64,000 nt of DNA from an uncultured Alistipes sp. (GTDB taxonomy: Bacteria; Bacteroidota; Bacteroidia; Bacteroidales; Rikenellaceae), in NCBI GenBank assembly GCA_947177225.1, contig CAMWTS010000001.1:110507-174506 (forward strand). Direction: 5' to 3'. The notes beneath the pieces were generated by a model that saw only the letters and a list, made by a program, of their open reading frames with translations, made no database searches and was not told where the DNA came from. This document shows positions 54,969 to 64,000 of this stretch, piece by piece (position 1 is the stretch's first letter; every line of letters starts with the position of its first letter). The translations under genes were made by a program, and so were the position numbers.

Positions 54969-55075
54969 AAAAGGCGTTAGTAGCAAGCCGCACGTGAAAA
55001 GTCCGCCGATGGGGCGTACTGGACGTACGTTCCATTGGCGGACTTAAACGAGGCGAAGCTAATGACGTCTTTTCA
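54969..55075. repeat. palindromic repeat, copy C, overlapping the response-regulator stop
   Basis: Inner hairpin GTCCGCCGATGG/CCATTGGCGGAC (55001-55043) with apical CGTACTGGACGTACG, flanked by inverted ends AAAAGGCGTTAGTAGC and GCTAATGACGTCTTTT. Its right end supplies the TGA of the LytTR gene. Confidence 0.68.
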
Positions 55076-55834
55076 CGAAAAAGACAACCACTGCTTAAAC
55101 TCCGGAACACGAGCCTTGGAGATGATGATACGTTCGGGAGTGTCGACCACAAGATTAAGAGACAAACGACTGCCGAACCATACGGCAATATCCTTGACGG
55201 CACTGCGAGAGACGATAAACTGGCGGTTGGCTCGGAAAAATTCGTCGTCGGCAAGCATACCCTGCAAAGTCTCCAAAGTCTTGTCGACAGGATAGCTGTC
55301 GCCGGAAAGGGTAGTGAGAGACACCTTCTCTGAAAATGTGTAGAAAAAGGCGATCTGCTCTGTCGGCACAGGAATTATCTTATCTTTGAACCGCACAAGA
55401 ATAACGCGCGGACGCTCCGCACGCGAAGCTATCATCTCATCTACACGCGCCTTATGCCGAGACCTGTCGGCAGCCGACAGTCTCGACAGTTTGTCCAATG
55501 CCCGTTGCAGATCCTCCTCCTTGAACGGTTTGAGCAGATAGTCGATGCTGTTGACCTTGAATGCCCGCAAAGCATATTGATCGTAAGCTGTGGTAAACAC
55601 CACCGGAGCTTCGATCCTCACACTGTCGAATATGCGGAACGAGTCGCCATCGGCAAGGTGGATATCCATAAATATCAGATCGATGCGCCCGGTATCGGAA
55701 TTAAAAAATTCCACACTCTCCTCAACGCTCTCCAACACTGCCACAATCTCCGCATCGGGCACGACGCTCTTCAACATGCTGCGCAGGTTGATGGCAGCAG
55801 CAGTCTCGTCTTCTATAATCAGAATTCTCATCAT
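55073..55834 (-). CDS. LytTR-family response regulator
   Basis: 253 aa. Receiver domain (residues 1-118) with acidic pocket IIEDE and phospho-acceptor aspartate in LIFMDIHLADG (about 57), the conserved T and K in FTTAYDQYALRAF and YLLKPF; then a LytTR DNA-binding domain (about 150-253: FKDKIIPVPTEQIAFFYTF, FFRANRQFIVSR). Its ATG overlaps the sensor's stop (ATGA). Target genes are not evident nearby. The last codons run into repeat C, so the C-terminal tail may be repeat-derived. Confidence 0.94.
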   Translation of the reverse strand: MMRILIIEDETAAAINLRSMLKSVVPDAEIVAVLESVEESVEFFNSDTGRIDLIFMDIHLADGDSFRIFDSVRIEAPVVFTTAYDQYALRAFKVNSIDYLLKPFKEEDLQRALDKLSRLSAADRSRHKARVDEMIASRAERPRVILVRFKDKIIPVPTEQIAFFYTFSEKVSLTTLSGDSYPVDKTLETLQGMLADDEFFRANRQFIVSRSAVKDIAVWFGSRLSLNLVVDTPERIIISKARVPEFKQWLSFS

Positions 55835-57183
55835 AATTTCGGTTTTTGCAATGGCAAACGAACGATGAAATCGGTCTCGGTATTCTCCACGACGATATCC
55901 CTGCCGGTAATTATATGCCAGCGGCTGCGCAAATTGTCAAGGCCGATACCGGTCGAGGGTTCGGGTTCCAGCTTGGGGTGTTTGCCATTGGCCACCACAA
56001 GCATGCCGTCCTCGGTACGGATCGAGACATGCAACGGGTTGCGAGTGGTTATGGTATTGTGCTTGACTGCATTGCCTATCAGCGGTTGCAACGACAGAGC
56101 AGGCAGCGTCCAATTGTCGTAATGCGAATCGATATCGATATCGAAAAAGAGTTTGTCGGCATAGCGGATCTTAAACAGATAGATATACGCCTTGGCCGAC
56201 TCCATCTCCTCGGCAAGCGACATCATGGTGTTTTGCCCGTTTTGAATAGTGTAGCGGAACGTATACGAGAGTTGCTCGATATACTCCAATGCACGTTCAT
56301 CGTCGTGTTCGCGCACAAGCATCGACAGCGAATTAAGCGAGTTGAAGAAGAAATGCGGGTTGATCTGCCCGACAAGCATGTTGTAGCGCGTGGTAAGATA
56401 TTCGTTTTTCAGGCGTTCGTTTTCAAGTGTCATGGCTTCGCGCTGACGCATAAGCGCATAGATACGTGAATACAGAGCCGTCACTACCCACATGAACAGA
56501 CACTTCAACAGTACGACCATATAGTCCATCGGGTGAAGATCGGCCTGAAATACAGCCATGATGCGATTGGGGTGGAAGCACACCACAGGTGCAAAGAAGA
56601 ACATGACGCCCATCAGCAGCAGGCTTACGGCAAGACGCCGCACGAATGTCCAGGAGGTCCATTTGCCCGATCTCGGACGCAGTGTCATGACTATAAGAAG
56701 CAGGAACGACACCACAGCATAATAGAGCATCTGCCACACCATATCGTACGTACGGCTCGGACGGTCGTAGATGGCCTCGAAATCGAACGGTTCGCCATTG
56801 CGACGTATTATGTCGTGCATACGGTCGTGAGCATTGGCAATCTGCTCCTCTGTGAAATTATTACCCGACAACGGCTGCACATCGACCACGAGACGATCGC
56901 CCTCGGCGAGCTTCAAAAAACCGATTTGCCACGACGATACATAGACGCTGTCCGCCGTATCGTCATAGACGATATAGCCGTGCATGTCGCGAGATATGTG
57001 CAGTATGCCTTCGCGATCGATCAAGCGCGAGTCGTCCGTCTCGCGGCGCGAACGCGCATCGACATCTCCGCGCTGTGTTATAAGCGGCATCAGCAGATAG
57101 GAGAAATTGATGACAAGGCTCAAAGCCACCGCCACCAACAGATGAATTCCTATCGGATTGTTCTGTTTTCCGAATATTGTCAT
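55831..57183 (-). CDS. LytS/YehU-type sensor histidine kinase
   Basis: 450 aa from MTIFGKQNNPIGIHLLVAVA. One helix near the N-terminus, an extracytoplasmic region (about 40-150), then three or four helices (AVVSFLLLIVMTLR onward), the His_kinase domain with the phospho-accepting histidine in GQINPHFFFNSLNSLS (NPHFLFN in most relatives) and a HATPase with LIGNAVKHNT and GIGLDNLRSRW. Pairs with the adjacent LytTR regulator. Ligand of the extracytoplasmic region is unknown. Confidence 0.93.
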   Translation of the reverse strand: MTIFGKQNNPIGIHLLVAVALSLVINFSYLLMPLITQRGDVDARSRRETDDSRLIDREGILHISRDMHGYIVYDDTADSVYVSSWQIGFLKLAEGDRLVVDVQPLSGNNFTEEQIANAHDRMHDIIRRNGEPFDFEAIYDRPSRTYDMVWQMLYYAVVSFLLLIVMTLRPRSGKWTSWTFVRRLAVSLLLMGVMFFFAPVVCFHPNRIMAVFQADLHPMDYMVVLLKCLFMWVVTALYSRIYALMRQREAMTLENERLKNEYLTTRYNMLVGQINPHFFFNSLNSLSMLVREHDDERALEYIEQLSYTFRYTIQNGQNTMMSLAEEMESAKAYIYLFKIRYADKLFFDIDIDSHYDNWTLPALSLQPLIGNAVKHNTITTRNPLHVSIRTEDGMLVVANGKHPKLEPEPSTGIGLDNLRSRWHIITGRDIVVENTETDFIVRLPLQKPKL

Positions 57184-57221
57184 GGGTCGGCAGATTTTAT
57201 ATCGATTGCTGTTGCAGTCTA

Positions 57222-57749
57222 CTACTCCTCGTACCACGAGGCGTACATGCGATAATCATGGGCGATGCGCCGTATGATCTCATCGCGCTGCTCAGGAGTC
57301 ACCTCCTTGACCTTTTTGGCCGGGACACCGGCATATACGGAGTTAGGCTCCAAGCGCTGATTCGACAATACCAGAGCATTGGCCGCCACGATGCAGCCCG
57401 ATGCCACGACTGCGTTGTCCAGCACAGTGGCACCCATGCCTATCAAACAGTTGTCCTCGATGGTTGCACCGTGTATGGTAGCGTTGTGGCCTACCGATAC
57501 ATAGCTGCCGATATGTGTCTGCGACGGGTGTTTCGAGCCGTCGTAGAGAGTGTGTATCACCGTTCCGTCCTGAATGTTGGTATGATCGCCGATTGTAATG
57601 CTGTTGACATCGCCACGCAAGACGGCATTGTACCATATCGAACAGTCGCGACCTATCTTAACGTCGCCTATCAGAACAGCCGTCTCGGCCAAAAACGTAT
57701 TCTCGCCCACCTCGGGACGGTGTCCGCGCACCTCTTTGAATAAAGCCAT
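57222..57749 (-). CDS. gamma-carbonic anhydrase family protein
   Basis: 175 aa left-handed beta-helix protein built from hexapeptide repeats (DCSIWYNAVLRGDVNSITIG, TNIQDGTVIH, VGHNATIHG). The three zinc-binding histidines of gamma-carbonic anhydrase appear in VIH, VGHNATIH. Close to the YrdA/PaaY group; catalysis in this group is not always shown. 16 nt after mazG, so in the same transcript. Confidence 0.9.
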   Translation of the reverse strand: MALFKEVRGHRPEVGENTFLAETAVLIGDVKIGRDCSIWYNAVLRGDVNSITIGDHTNIQDGTVIHTLYDGSKHPSQTHIGSYVSVGHNATIHGATIEDNCLIGMGATVLDNAVVASGCIVAANALVLSNQRLEPNSVYAGVPAKKVKEVTPEQRDEIIRRIAHDYRMYASWYEE

Positions 57750-57765
57750 AATATTACAGTTTTCC

Positions 57766-58554
57766 TTAAATCGTTTTCAATTCCTCTTTTGCCTGCTGCC
57801 ACAACGACTCCATCTCCTCGGTCGACAGTTCATGCAGTGTATGCCCATTCGCTGCGGCTTTCGACTCCATGTTGTTGAAGCGCGCAATGAATTTCTTGTT
57901 CGTACGCTCCAACGCCGCTTCGGGATCGATACCATAGAGACGACACATGTTTATGAGCGAGAAGAACAGATCGCCGATCTCCGCCTCGGTAGCCTTGGCA
58001 TCTTTGCGGCTCATCTCCGTCTCGACCTCCGCAATCTCCTCTCTGACTTTGTCCCAAACGTCGTCGCGCTCGCGCCAGTCGAAACCCGTGGCAGCCGCCT
58101 TCTCGCCTATGCGATAGGCCTTGACCATTGCCGGCAGGCTGCGCGGCACACCGCCAAGAGTACCGCTCTTACGGTTCTTCTTACGCAATTTGAGTGCCTC
58201 CCAATTCTCCTTTACCTGCTTGGGCGTATCGGCATGAATATCGCCATAGACGTGCGGGTGGCGATAGATCAGCTTGTCGCATACGCCGTTCACCACATCG
58301 GTATAGTCGAATGCCTGCTGCTCGTCGCCCAACTTGGAATAGAATACCACATGCAGCATTAGATCGCCCAGCTCCTCCTTTATTCCGTCCATATTGCCGT
58401 CGACGATGGCGTCGGCCAACTCAAACGTCTCCTCTATGGTATTGTGTCTGAGCGAATCGAATGTCTGTTCCTTATCCCACGGGCACTTCTCTCTCAGCGT
58501 GTCCATGATCTCGATGAGTCGGGCAGTAGCCTCCCGAGCCTTGTTCATATCCAT
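57766..58554 (-). CDS. mazG: nucleoside triphosphate pyrophosphohydrolase MazG
   Basis: 262 aa from MDMNKAREATARLIE, after a TATCTTTG box (58595-58588, minus); the ORF-track start lies upstream of other ATGs. Two MazG repeats: KCPWDKEQTFDSLRHNTIEE with the E-E-x-x-E metal site and GDLMLHVVFYSKL, then EEIAEVETEMSRKDAKATEAE and GDLFFSLINMCRL. Hydrolyses NTPs to NMP and PPi as a housekeeping and stringent-response-related enzyme. First gene of a probable mazG-carbonic anhydrase-sensor-regulator unit. Confidence 0.93.
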   Translation of the reverse strand: MDMNKAREATARLIEIMDTLREKCPWDKEQTFDSLRHNTIEETFELADAIVDGNMDGIKEELGDLMLHVVFYSKLGDEQQAFDYTDVVNGVCDKLIYRHPHVYGDIHADTPKQVKENWEALKLRKKNRKSGTLGGVPRSLPAMVKAYRIGEKAAATGFDWRERDDVWDKVREEIAEVETEMSRKDAKATEAEIGDLFFSLINMCRLYGIDPEAALERTNKKFIARFNNMESKAAANGHTLHELSTEEMESLWQQAKEELKTI

Positions 58555-58636
58555 ATCTGTACTTATATTTAAGGTATTAACCCGATGCAAAGATAAAAAT
58601 TATATCGATAGCATCGGTTATTATGCACGAAAATAT

Positions 58637-58644
58637 TACCTTTG
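58637..58644 (+). promoter_or_regulatory. -7 box of the hexosaminidase gene
   Basis: TACCTTTG, 22 nt before the ATG, divergent from the mazG promoter 40 nt away. The -33 box is not clear. Confidence 0.5.
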
Positions 58645-58666
58645 TAGAGACATAACTCACATATTT

Positions 58667-60829
58667 ATGAGACTCAAACTACTGCTTTTTCTAACACTCA
58701 TAACGGCACATGCGGCTACGGCATCGCACATAATTCCGCAACCCGCCGCATATCGCTCCTGCCAGGGCAAGTTCACAATAGACCAGAACACGCGCATCAC
58801 ATGTTCGGCCGAATTCGGCCGGCTGGCACACTATCTGGCGGAATACCTGCCGCTAAGCATCGAGCAGTCCACCGACGACGACAACGGCTGCATAGCTCTG
58901 CGGCTCGATCGTTCGCTCGACGGCGAGGCTTATCGGCTGAACGTGTCCGGGCATGGCATAATCATATCGGCGGGAACATATGCCGGTGCATTCAACGGCA
59001 CGGAGACTCTGTTGCAGCTGCTGCCGGCTGCCGTATACTCAAATATCGATCTGCCGACAGAGATAGAGTGCTGCCAAATCGAAGACTCTCCCTTGTACGA
59101 CTACCGCGGATTCATGCTCGACGTGTGTCGCACATGGATCGACAAGGATAAGGTAAAACATTACATATCGATTCTTGCACACCACAAGATCAACAAGTTG
59201 CACCTCCACCTAAGCGACGACGAAGCGTGGCGCATCGAGATCAAGTCGCACCCTGAACTGGCCGAAGTGGGAGGCTTCCGCGGCGGCGACAGCCCAATAT
59301 GGCCTCGATACGGCAAATGGAACGAACGTTACGGAGGATATTTCACGCAGGAGGATATGCGCGAGATAATAGAGTTCGCCGCAATACGCAACATCGAGAT
59401 CATACCTGAAATCGACCTGCCCGGACACAGTCTTTGTCTGGCGACGATGCACCCTGAGGTATTGTGCGACTACACGCCCGATCTGTCGGCATCGTTCGGC
59501 TACGACACACGTTCGGCATTGTGCGCCACCAAAGAGAGCAACTACCGGCTCATCGACGACATATTGAGCGAGTTGTGCTCACTGTTTCCATCGGAATATA
59601 TCCACATCGGCGGCGATGAAGTGGAGATGACCCAATGGAGACAATGTCCGTCGTGCCGTCGCTTCATGCAGCAGCAAGGCATGAACGACCCTCACCAGTT
59701 GGAGGTATATTTCATGTCGCGCGTCGATAGTATGCTCCGCTCGAAAGGCAAACGCGCCGCCGTATGGAACGAAGCCGTCAACGGCGGAAAGCTCGACGCA
59801 ACGACACACGTCTACGGCTGGGAGAGCATAGACGCCTGCCGCAAAGCCACCACCGCAGGCTACTCGACAGTGGTGATGCCAGGTGCCTATTTCTACTTCG
59901 ACATGAAACAGTCGCCACGCGAACCGGGACACGACTGGGCTGCCATATTCGATTGTCGCAAAGTCTATTCGTTCTCGGCGGACGATGCCGGATTCTCACC
60001 CGAACAACAGAACAACATACTGGGATTAGAAGCCACATTTTTCAGCGAAGCCTATGTCTCGCGCACGCCCGAAACCACTGAGTATATAGAATATCAGACA
60101 TTTCCCCGTGTCTGTGCTCTGGCCGAGACGGCATGGAGCTCAGCACCGAAAGATTGGGACGCATTCTACGATCGGCTGCGCCGGCACTATCGTCGCATGG
60201 TTGCCATGAACATTCACTTCCGACTGTTTCCGCCGACGGTAAAATACGCCGACGGTACGCTCTCGGCCACTGTCGACGACAACAGCACGATATACTATCG
60301 CCGCGAACCGCTCGACGAATACATACGCTACACCGCACCTATCGTCACCGACCGTCCTTCGGAATATTCGTTCATCAGCCGCTACTTCACGGCAACAAGT
60401 CCCGAAGCGGGTATAGACAGACATTTCAAGACCTCTACTCCGGCATTCACCATCACCTCATCGATGCCAGAAAGCCCCGCATTCTCGTTCGAAAAGGCTC
60501 AGAACTACGGACGACTGGCACGCACGTCGCGCGTAGCCGATGCCGGCGACTGGGTTCAGTTCACATTCGCCAAACCGGTTGCATGCCGCCGCATGAAGGT
60601 GGCCACCGGCAATTTCCAGTTGCCGCGGTTCATCTTCGAGAACGGATATGTGGAGATCAGCTACGACGGTTCGACATTCCATCGTGCAGGCGAACTGACG
60701 GCAGGAGCCTACACGATAGAGTATCCGGCACGTCCTATCAAAGCCGTTCGCATAACATGCACCTCGCGCGGCAACGGCGCGGCATTCGTCTCAATACAGC
60801 CGCCCACGATATATCCGCTGTTGGAGTAG
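58667..60829 (+). CDS. beta-N-acetylhexosaminidase, GH20, with C-terminal beta-sandwich
   Basis: 720 aa from MRLKLLLFLTLITAHAATA (signal peptide); the ORF-track start is antisense to mazG. GH20b-type N-domain (about 25-140), catalytic TIM barrel (about 145-490) with LHLHLSDDEAWRIEI, EIDLPGHS and the catalytic Asp-Glu pair in YIHIGGDEVEMTQW, then a C-terminal F5/8C-like beta-sandwich (about 575-715: VQFTFAKPVACRRMKVATG). Removes terminal GlcNAc/GalNAc from host or dietary glycans in the periplasm or at the cell surface. Not in a SusCD locus. Confidence 0.93.
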   Translation: MRLKLLLFLTLITAHAATASHIIPQPAAYRSCQGKFTIDQNTRITCSAEFGRLAHYLAEYLPLSIEQSTDDDNGCIALRLDRSLDGEAYRLNVSGHGIIISAGTYAGAFNGTETLLQLLPAAVYSNIDLPTEIECCQIEDSPLYDYRGFMLDVCRTWIDKDKVKHYISILAHHKINKLHLHLSDDEAWRIEIKSHPELAEVGGFRGGDSPIWPRYGKWNERYGGYFTQEDMREIIEFAAIRNIEIIPEIDLPGHSLCLATMHPEVLCDYTPDLSASFGYDTRSALCATKESNYRLIDDILSELCSLFPSEYIHIGGDEVEMTQWRQCPSCRRFMQQQGMNDPHQLEVYFMSRVDSMLRSKGKRAAVWNEAVNGGKLDATTHVYGWESIDACRKATTAGYSTVVMPGAYFYFDMKQSPREPGHDWAAIFDCRKVYSFSADDAGFSPEQQNNILGLEATFFSEAYVSRTPETTEYIEYQTFPRVCALAETAWSSAPKDWDAFYDRLRRHYRRMVAMNIHFRLFPPTVKYADGTLSATVDDNSTIYYRREPLDEYIRYTAPIVTDRPSEYSFISRYFTATSPEAGIDRHFKTSTPAFTITSSMPESPAFSFEKAQNYGRLARTSRVADAGDWVQFTFAKPVACRRMKVATGNFQLPRFIFENGYVEISYDGSTFHRAGELTAGAYTIEYPARPIKAVRITCTSRGNGAAFVSIQPPTIYPLLE

Positions 60830-60854
60830 CAGCCCGATACACATGCTATCAACA

Positions 60855-60893
60855 AAAAAAATGGATTGCCTCATTGGGGCAATCCATTTTTCG
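60855..60893. terminator. bidirectional terminator between the hexosaminidase and pheT
   Basis: AAAAATGGATTGCC pairs with GGCAATCCATTTTT across 8 nt. Strong and symmetric, serving both convergent genes. Confidence 0.92.
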
Positions 60894-62020
60894 TCCGACA
60901 ACAAATATCGGTCGTCGTCTATTTTCTTATCTCGGCACCTACCTGCTTTTCGAACTGAGTCTGCAACGTGGTCATCACACGTTCGATCTGCTTGTCGGTA
61001 AGTGTTTGCGACTTATCTTCCAGAACGAAGCTCAACGCATAAGATTTCTTGCCTGCGGGGAGCTTGTCGCCTTCGTAGACATCGAACAGAGAAACACTCT
61101 TCAACAGCTTCTTCTCCGATGCGAAAGCGATGCTGCGCAGACGCGAGAACTTCACCTCCTTGTCGAGCAGCAGTGCCAGGTCGCGACGCACTTCGGGGAA
61201 TTTCGACAACTCCGAGAATGCGATCTTATGCTTGCGCGTAGCTTTCACCAGCTGTTCGAAGTTCATCTCCATGAAGAACACGTCCTGCTTCAAGTCGAAG
61301 CGGCGACGCAATGCCGGAGCCACGACACCCATTTGCAGCAGTTCCTTACCATTGATCGACATGGTGACAGCATCGGCAAAAAGGTCGCTCTCCAACGTAT
61401 CGCACTTCAAATCGAAGATCTCTACACCGAAACGGCGCAGCAGTTTCTCGACAATGGCGCGCAGCGTAAAGAACGAAGCGGTATCGGCCTTGGTATTCCA
61501 CGAAAGCGGGGTAGCCACACCCGTTACGGCAATTGCAAGACGATAGGTCTCGGCATATGGAGCCAAAGCATTATCCTCCGCCACGCGAGCGGCATCGTAA
61601 GAGTAGCAGTTGCCGAACTCGTATATGCGCAAATCGCCATTGCGACGGTTGGCATTCAGCTCAATAGCCTCCAACGCATTGAACAGCAACGTCTGGCGCA
61701 TCACACTGAGATCCGCACTCAGCGGATTCATTATCTTAACGCAGTTTTCAGCCTTGTAAGACTCCAATCCCTCGTAATAGGCCGCCTTGGTGAGCGAGTT
61801 GGACATGATCTCCGTATAGCCGTTAGACGACAGAAAATCGGAAGCCGTATTGACCAGCTTGTTGCGATCGGGCTTGGGGGCATACGACAACGTCGAGTTG
61901 ACATGTTCGGGAATCTCCACATTGTTGTAGCCATATATGCGCAGAATATCCTCTATCAGATCGGCCTCACGCTGCACATCGACACGATAGGGCGGAACAG
62001 CTACCGTCAGAACACCGTCG

Positions 62021-62358
62021 CTCTCTGCCATAACCTCCACTTCGAGTGCGGACAATATCGTACGCACCGTCTGCTGAGGGATCTCCTTACCGATCAGACG
62101 GTTGGTTCTTTCCAACGACAGATCGAACACGAACGGCTTTGCCGGAACGGGATTTATGTCTATGATCTCGCTCGATATCTCACCGCCGGCCAGCTCCTTC
62201 ATCAGCAGCGCAGCGCGCTTCAAGGCATAGACCTGAATATAGGGATCTACACCTCGCTCGAATCGGAATGAAGCATCGGTATTAAGACCGAAACGCTTGG
62301 CAGTCTTGCGGATCCATACAGGATTGAAATACGCACTCTCCAAGAATACGTTGGTAGT
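62021..62358 (-). repeat. tandem duplication within pheT, copy 1 (distal)
   Basis: 338 bp, identical by eye to the adjacent copy. Junction shows the 3-nt homology CTC shared by the unit start and the downstream flank. Confidence 0.95.
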
Positions 62359-62696
62359 CTCTCTGCCATAACCTCCACTTCGAGTGCGGACAATATCGTA
62401 CGCACCGTCTGCTGAGGGATCTCCTTACCGATCAGACGGTTGGTTCTTTCCAACGACAGATCGAACACGAACGGCTTTGCCGGAACGGGATTTATGTCTA
62501 TGATCTCGCTCGATATCTCACCGCCGGCCAGCTCCTTCATCAGCAGCGCAGCGCGCTTCAAGGCATAGACCTGAATATAGGGATCTACACCTCGCTCGAA
62601 TCGGAATGAAGCATCGGTATTAAGACCGAAACGCTTGGCAGTCTTGCGGATCCATACAGGATTGAAATACGCACTCTCCAAGAATACGTTGGTAGT
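62359..62696 (-). repeat. tandem duplication within pheT, copy 2 (promoter-proximal)
   Basis: Directly abuts copy 1 in the same orientation. Covers the end of the B3/B4 region and the B5 domain of PheT. This copy is read in the correct frame from the pheT start. Confidence 0.95.
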
Positions 62697-63761
62697 CTCA
62701 TCGCTTATGCCCGAATCCAGGCCTCCATAGACACCGGCGATGCACATAGGACGCTCGGCCGAGCAAATCATAAGATCGGCCGCCGTCAGCTTGCGCTCCA
62801 CACCGTCCAGCGTCACGAAGGGCGTGCCCTCGGCACAAGTCTTGACCACAACACGGCCACCCTCGATCTTATCGGCATCGAAAGCATGCAGCGGCTGTCC
62901 AAGCTCGAACAGCACATAGTTGGTTATATCGACCAAATTGTTCTTTGGGTGAATGCCTGCCGCACGCAATTCGTTCTGCAACCACTCCGGCGAGGGTGCG
63001 ATCTTGCAGTTGCGCACCGTCACGGCCGCATAACGCGGAGCAGCCTCATGATTCTCCACCGTAACGTCTATCGTCAGATCGTGGTTATCAACCTTGAAAT
63101 CCTCGACCGACGGCAATACGAGGCGGGCACTCTCATCTCCGCGGCTGCGCAGGTAGGCTGCCAGATCGCGCGCAACACCTATATGCGAAGCGGCATCGAC
63201 ACGATTGGGCGTCAGACCCACAGAGATCAGATAGTCGTCCTCGATATGGAGATAATCCTTGGCCGTAGTACCGACAACGGCATCAGCCGGCAGCTCCATT
63301 ATGCCGTCGTGCCCCTGGCCTATACCCAGCTCGTCCTCGGCGCAAAGCATACCGAGCGACTCCACGCCGCGAATCTTGCTGCGCTTGATCTTGAACTCCT
63401 CCTCGCCGCCATTGGGGTAAAGCACACTGCCCACGGTTGCGCACAGCACCTTCAAACCCTGACGACAGTTGGAAGCACCGCAGACGATCTGCAACGGAGC
63501 CTCGCCACCAACATCTACCGTAGTGATATGAAGGTGATCCGAATCGGGGTGATCCTCGCATGTCAGCACCTCGCCTACAACCACACCGGCCAAACCGCCG
63601 CGGATAGTCTCTATCTTCTCGAAGCCCTCGACCTCCAAACCTATGTCGGTCAAGATCTCGGCAACACGCTCAGCCGAAATATCGGTTGCGATATAGTGTT
63701 TAAGCCAATTATATGAAATATCCATATCGTTATATTTTTGATTATTTGCTCTTCAATCGAG

Positions 63762-63793
63762 CAAAGGTAGCAAAATTTCCTCTAAATATGCAA
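63762..63793 (-). promoter_or_regulatory. -33/-7 promoter of pheT
   Basis: TTG, 21 nt, TACCTTTG on the minus strand, 36 nt before the pheT ATG. Confidence 0.7.
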
Positions 63794-63823
63794 CTTTACA
63801 CTCCGTTTCCTCGCGGCGACGCA

Positions 63824-64000
63824 CTATTTGCTGCCCACATACAGCAATGCCATACCTGCCAGAATCAGCAGCAGATCGATGAATTTGGCTCGCAGATTTC
63901 GTTCACCGAAGAGCAGTGCTCCACAGGCAAACGACACCACGACCGACGAGCGGCGTACCATCGAGATGATCGAGATCATGGCATCGGGACGGCTCAATGC
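63824..64000 (-). CDS. EamA/DMT-type transporter, C-terminal fragment
   Basis: The last 58 codons of a minus-strand gene cut by the right edge, missed by the ORF track because it has no start. It reads ALSRPDAMISIISMVRRSSV, then VVSFACGALLFGERNLRAKF and a final hydrophobic helix LLLILAGMALLYVGSK. The last helix pair with GALLFGE-N-AK-ID matches the end of EamA-family permeases. Substrate unknown. Confidence 0.72.
   Translation of the reverse strand, partial: ALSRPDAMISIISMVRRSSVVVSFACGALLFGERNLRAKFIDLLLILAGMALLYVGSK

Larger units (their letters stand above)
60919..63725 (-). pseudogene. pheT: phenylalanine-tRNA ligase beta subunit, frame-broken by a 338-bp tandem duplication
   Basis: Two ORFs (62247-63725 and 60919-62343) are the N- and C-terminal parts of one PheT. 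An exact 338-bp direct duplication (62021-62358 and 62359-62696) lies between them; 338 is not a multiple of three, so the first ORF continues out of frame for about 44 residues and stops. Removing one copy restores a continuous 822-codon ORF, the normal PheT size. Domains otherwise intact: tRNA-binding OB (VVVGEVLTCEDHPDSDHLHI), B3/B4, B5 (inside the repeat), catalytic-like core and C-terminal FDX-ACB (SYALSFVLEDKSQTLTDKQI). The gene is normally essential, so the break is either an assembly error or a very recent event. Confidence 0.9.

Noticed and set aside
1-64000. CRISPR array, prophage, insertion sequence or rRNA operon
   Set aside because: No regularly spaced repeats, transposase, integrase, phage structural gene or rRNA sequence was seen; the only repeats are those listed.

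Overview
The window looks like chromosomal DNA from the order Bacteroidales (phylum Bacteroidota). Promoters follow the TTTG / TAnnTTTG (-33/-7) pattern of that phylum. Gene families include a Rho with an N-terminal insertion, DUF4252 and DUF4294 proteins, an ECF sigma/anti-sigma pair, TonB receptors, FISUMP-type and fimbrillin-like lipoproteins, and a TPP-riboswitch/TonB-receptor/PnuT cassette. Base composition is moderately GC-rich. An Alistipes-like or Muribaculaceae-like gut commensal would fit, but the sequence alone does not settle the family.

Layout. 1-5.8 kb: a tripartite RND drug-efflux operon (membrane fusion protein, pump, outer-membrane factor; minus strand). 6-12 kb: rubrerythrin, a CapA-like phosphoesterase, an ECF sigma / anti-sigma / outer-membrane protein / DUF4252 operon, a DUF4491 protein and a large porin. 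12-18.5 kb: a metallophosphoesterase and a second exporter operon (TolC, HlyD, two ABC-2 permeases, no ATPase). 18.5-19.1 kb: a gene-poor gap with a strong promoter, a highly structured candidate RNA whose loop can pair with its own terminator, and a 36-codon ORF. 19-22 kb: ffh and an MFS transporter. 21.9-31.3 kb: a complete minus-strand urease locus in the order ureA-ureB-ureC-(attenuator-like hairpin)-ureE-ureF-ureG-ureD-urea transporter-cbiM-cbiQ-cbiO, which covers urea entry, nickel entry, enzyme and nickel insertion. 31-39.9 kb: crcB, an acyl-CoA reductase and exonuclease pair, a TonB receptor/lipoprotein pair, an FAD oxidoreductase, a PepSY-like protein, a LuxR-type regulator with a degenerate receiver, and an HD hydrolase. 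40-43 kb: TPP riboswitch, thiamine-type TonB receptor and PnuT. 43-50 kb: surface lipoproteins, a double-CDGSH protein, a thioesterase, tRNA-Gln, a nucleotidase, a small peptide gene coupled to a fimbrillin-like lipoprotein, and an alkyltransferase. 50-54.3 kb: S1/P1 nuclease, Rho, a pRiA4b ORF-3-like protein, MiaA and tRNA-Leu. 54.3-55.1 kb: a repeat island. 55-60.8 kb: LytTR/LytS two-component system, gamma-carbonic anhydrase, MazG and a GH20 hexosaminidase. 60.9-63.7 kb: pheT, broken by an exact 338-bp tandem duplication. The right edge cuts an EamA-type transporter.

The observations most worth following are the self-complementary structured RNA at about 18.77-18.90 kb, the frameshifting duplication inside the essential gene pheT, the perfect 32-nt palindrome with a T-tract between ureC and ureE, and a family of three nested palindromic repeats whose stems differ in sequence but keep pairing. 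All calls were made by reading the sequence; no database search or folding program was run.
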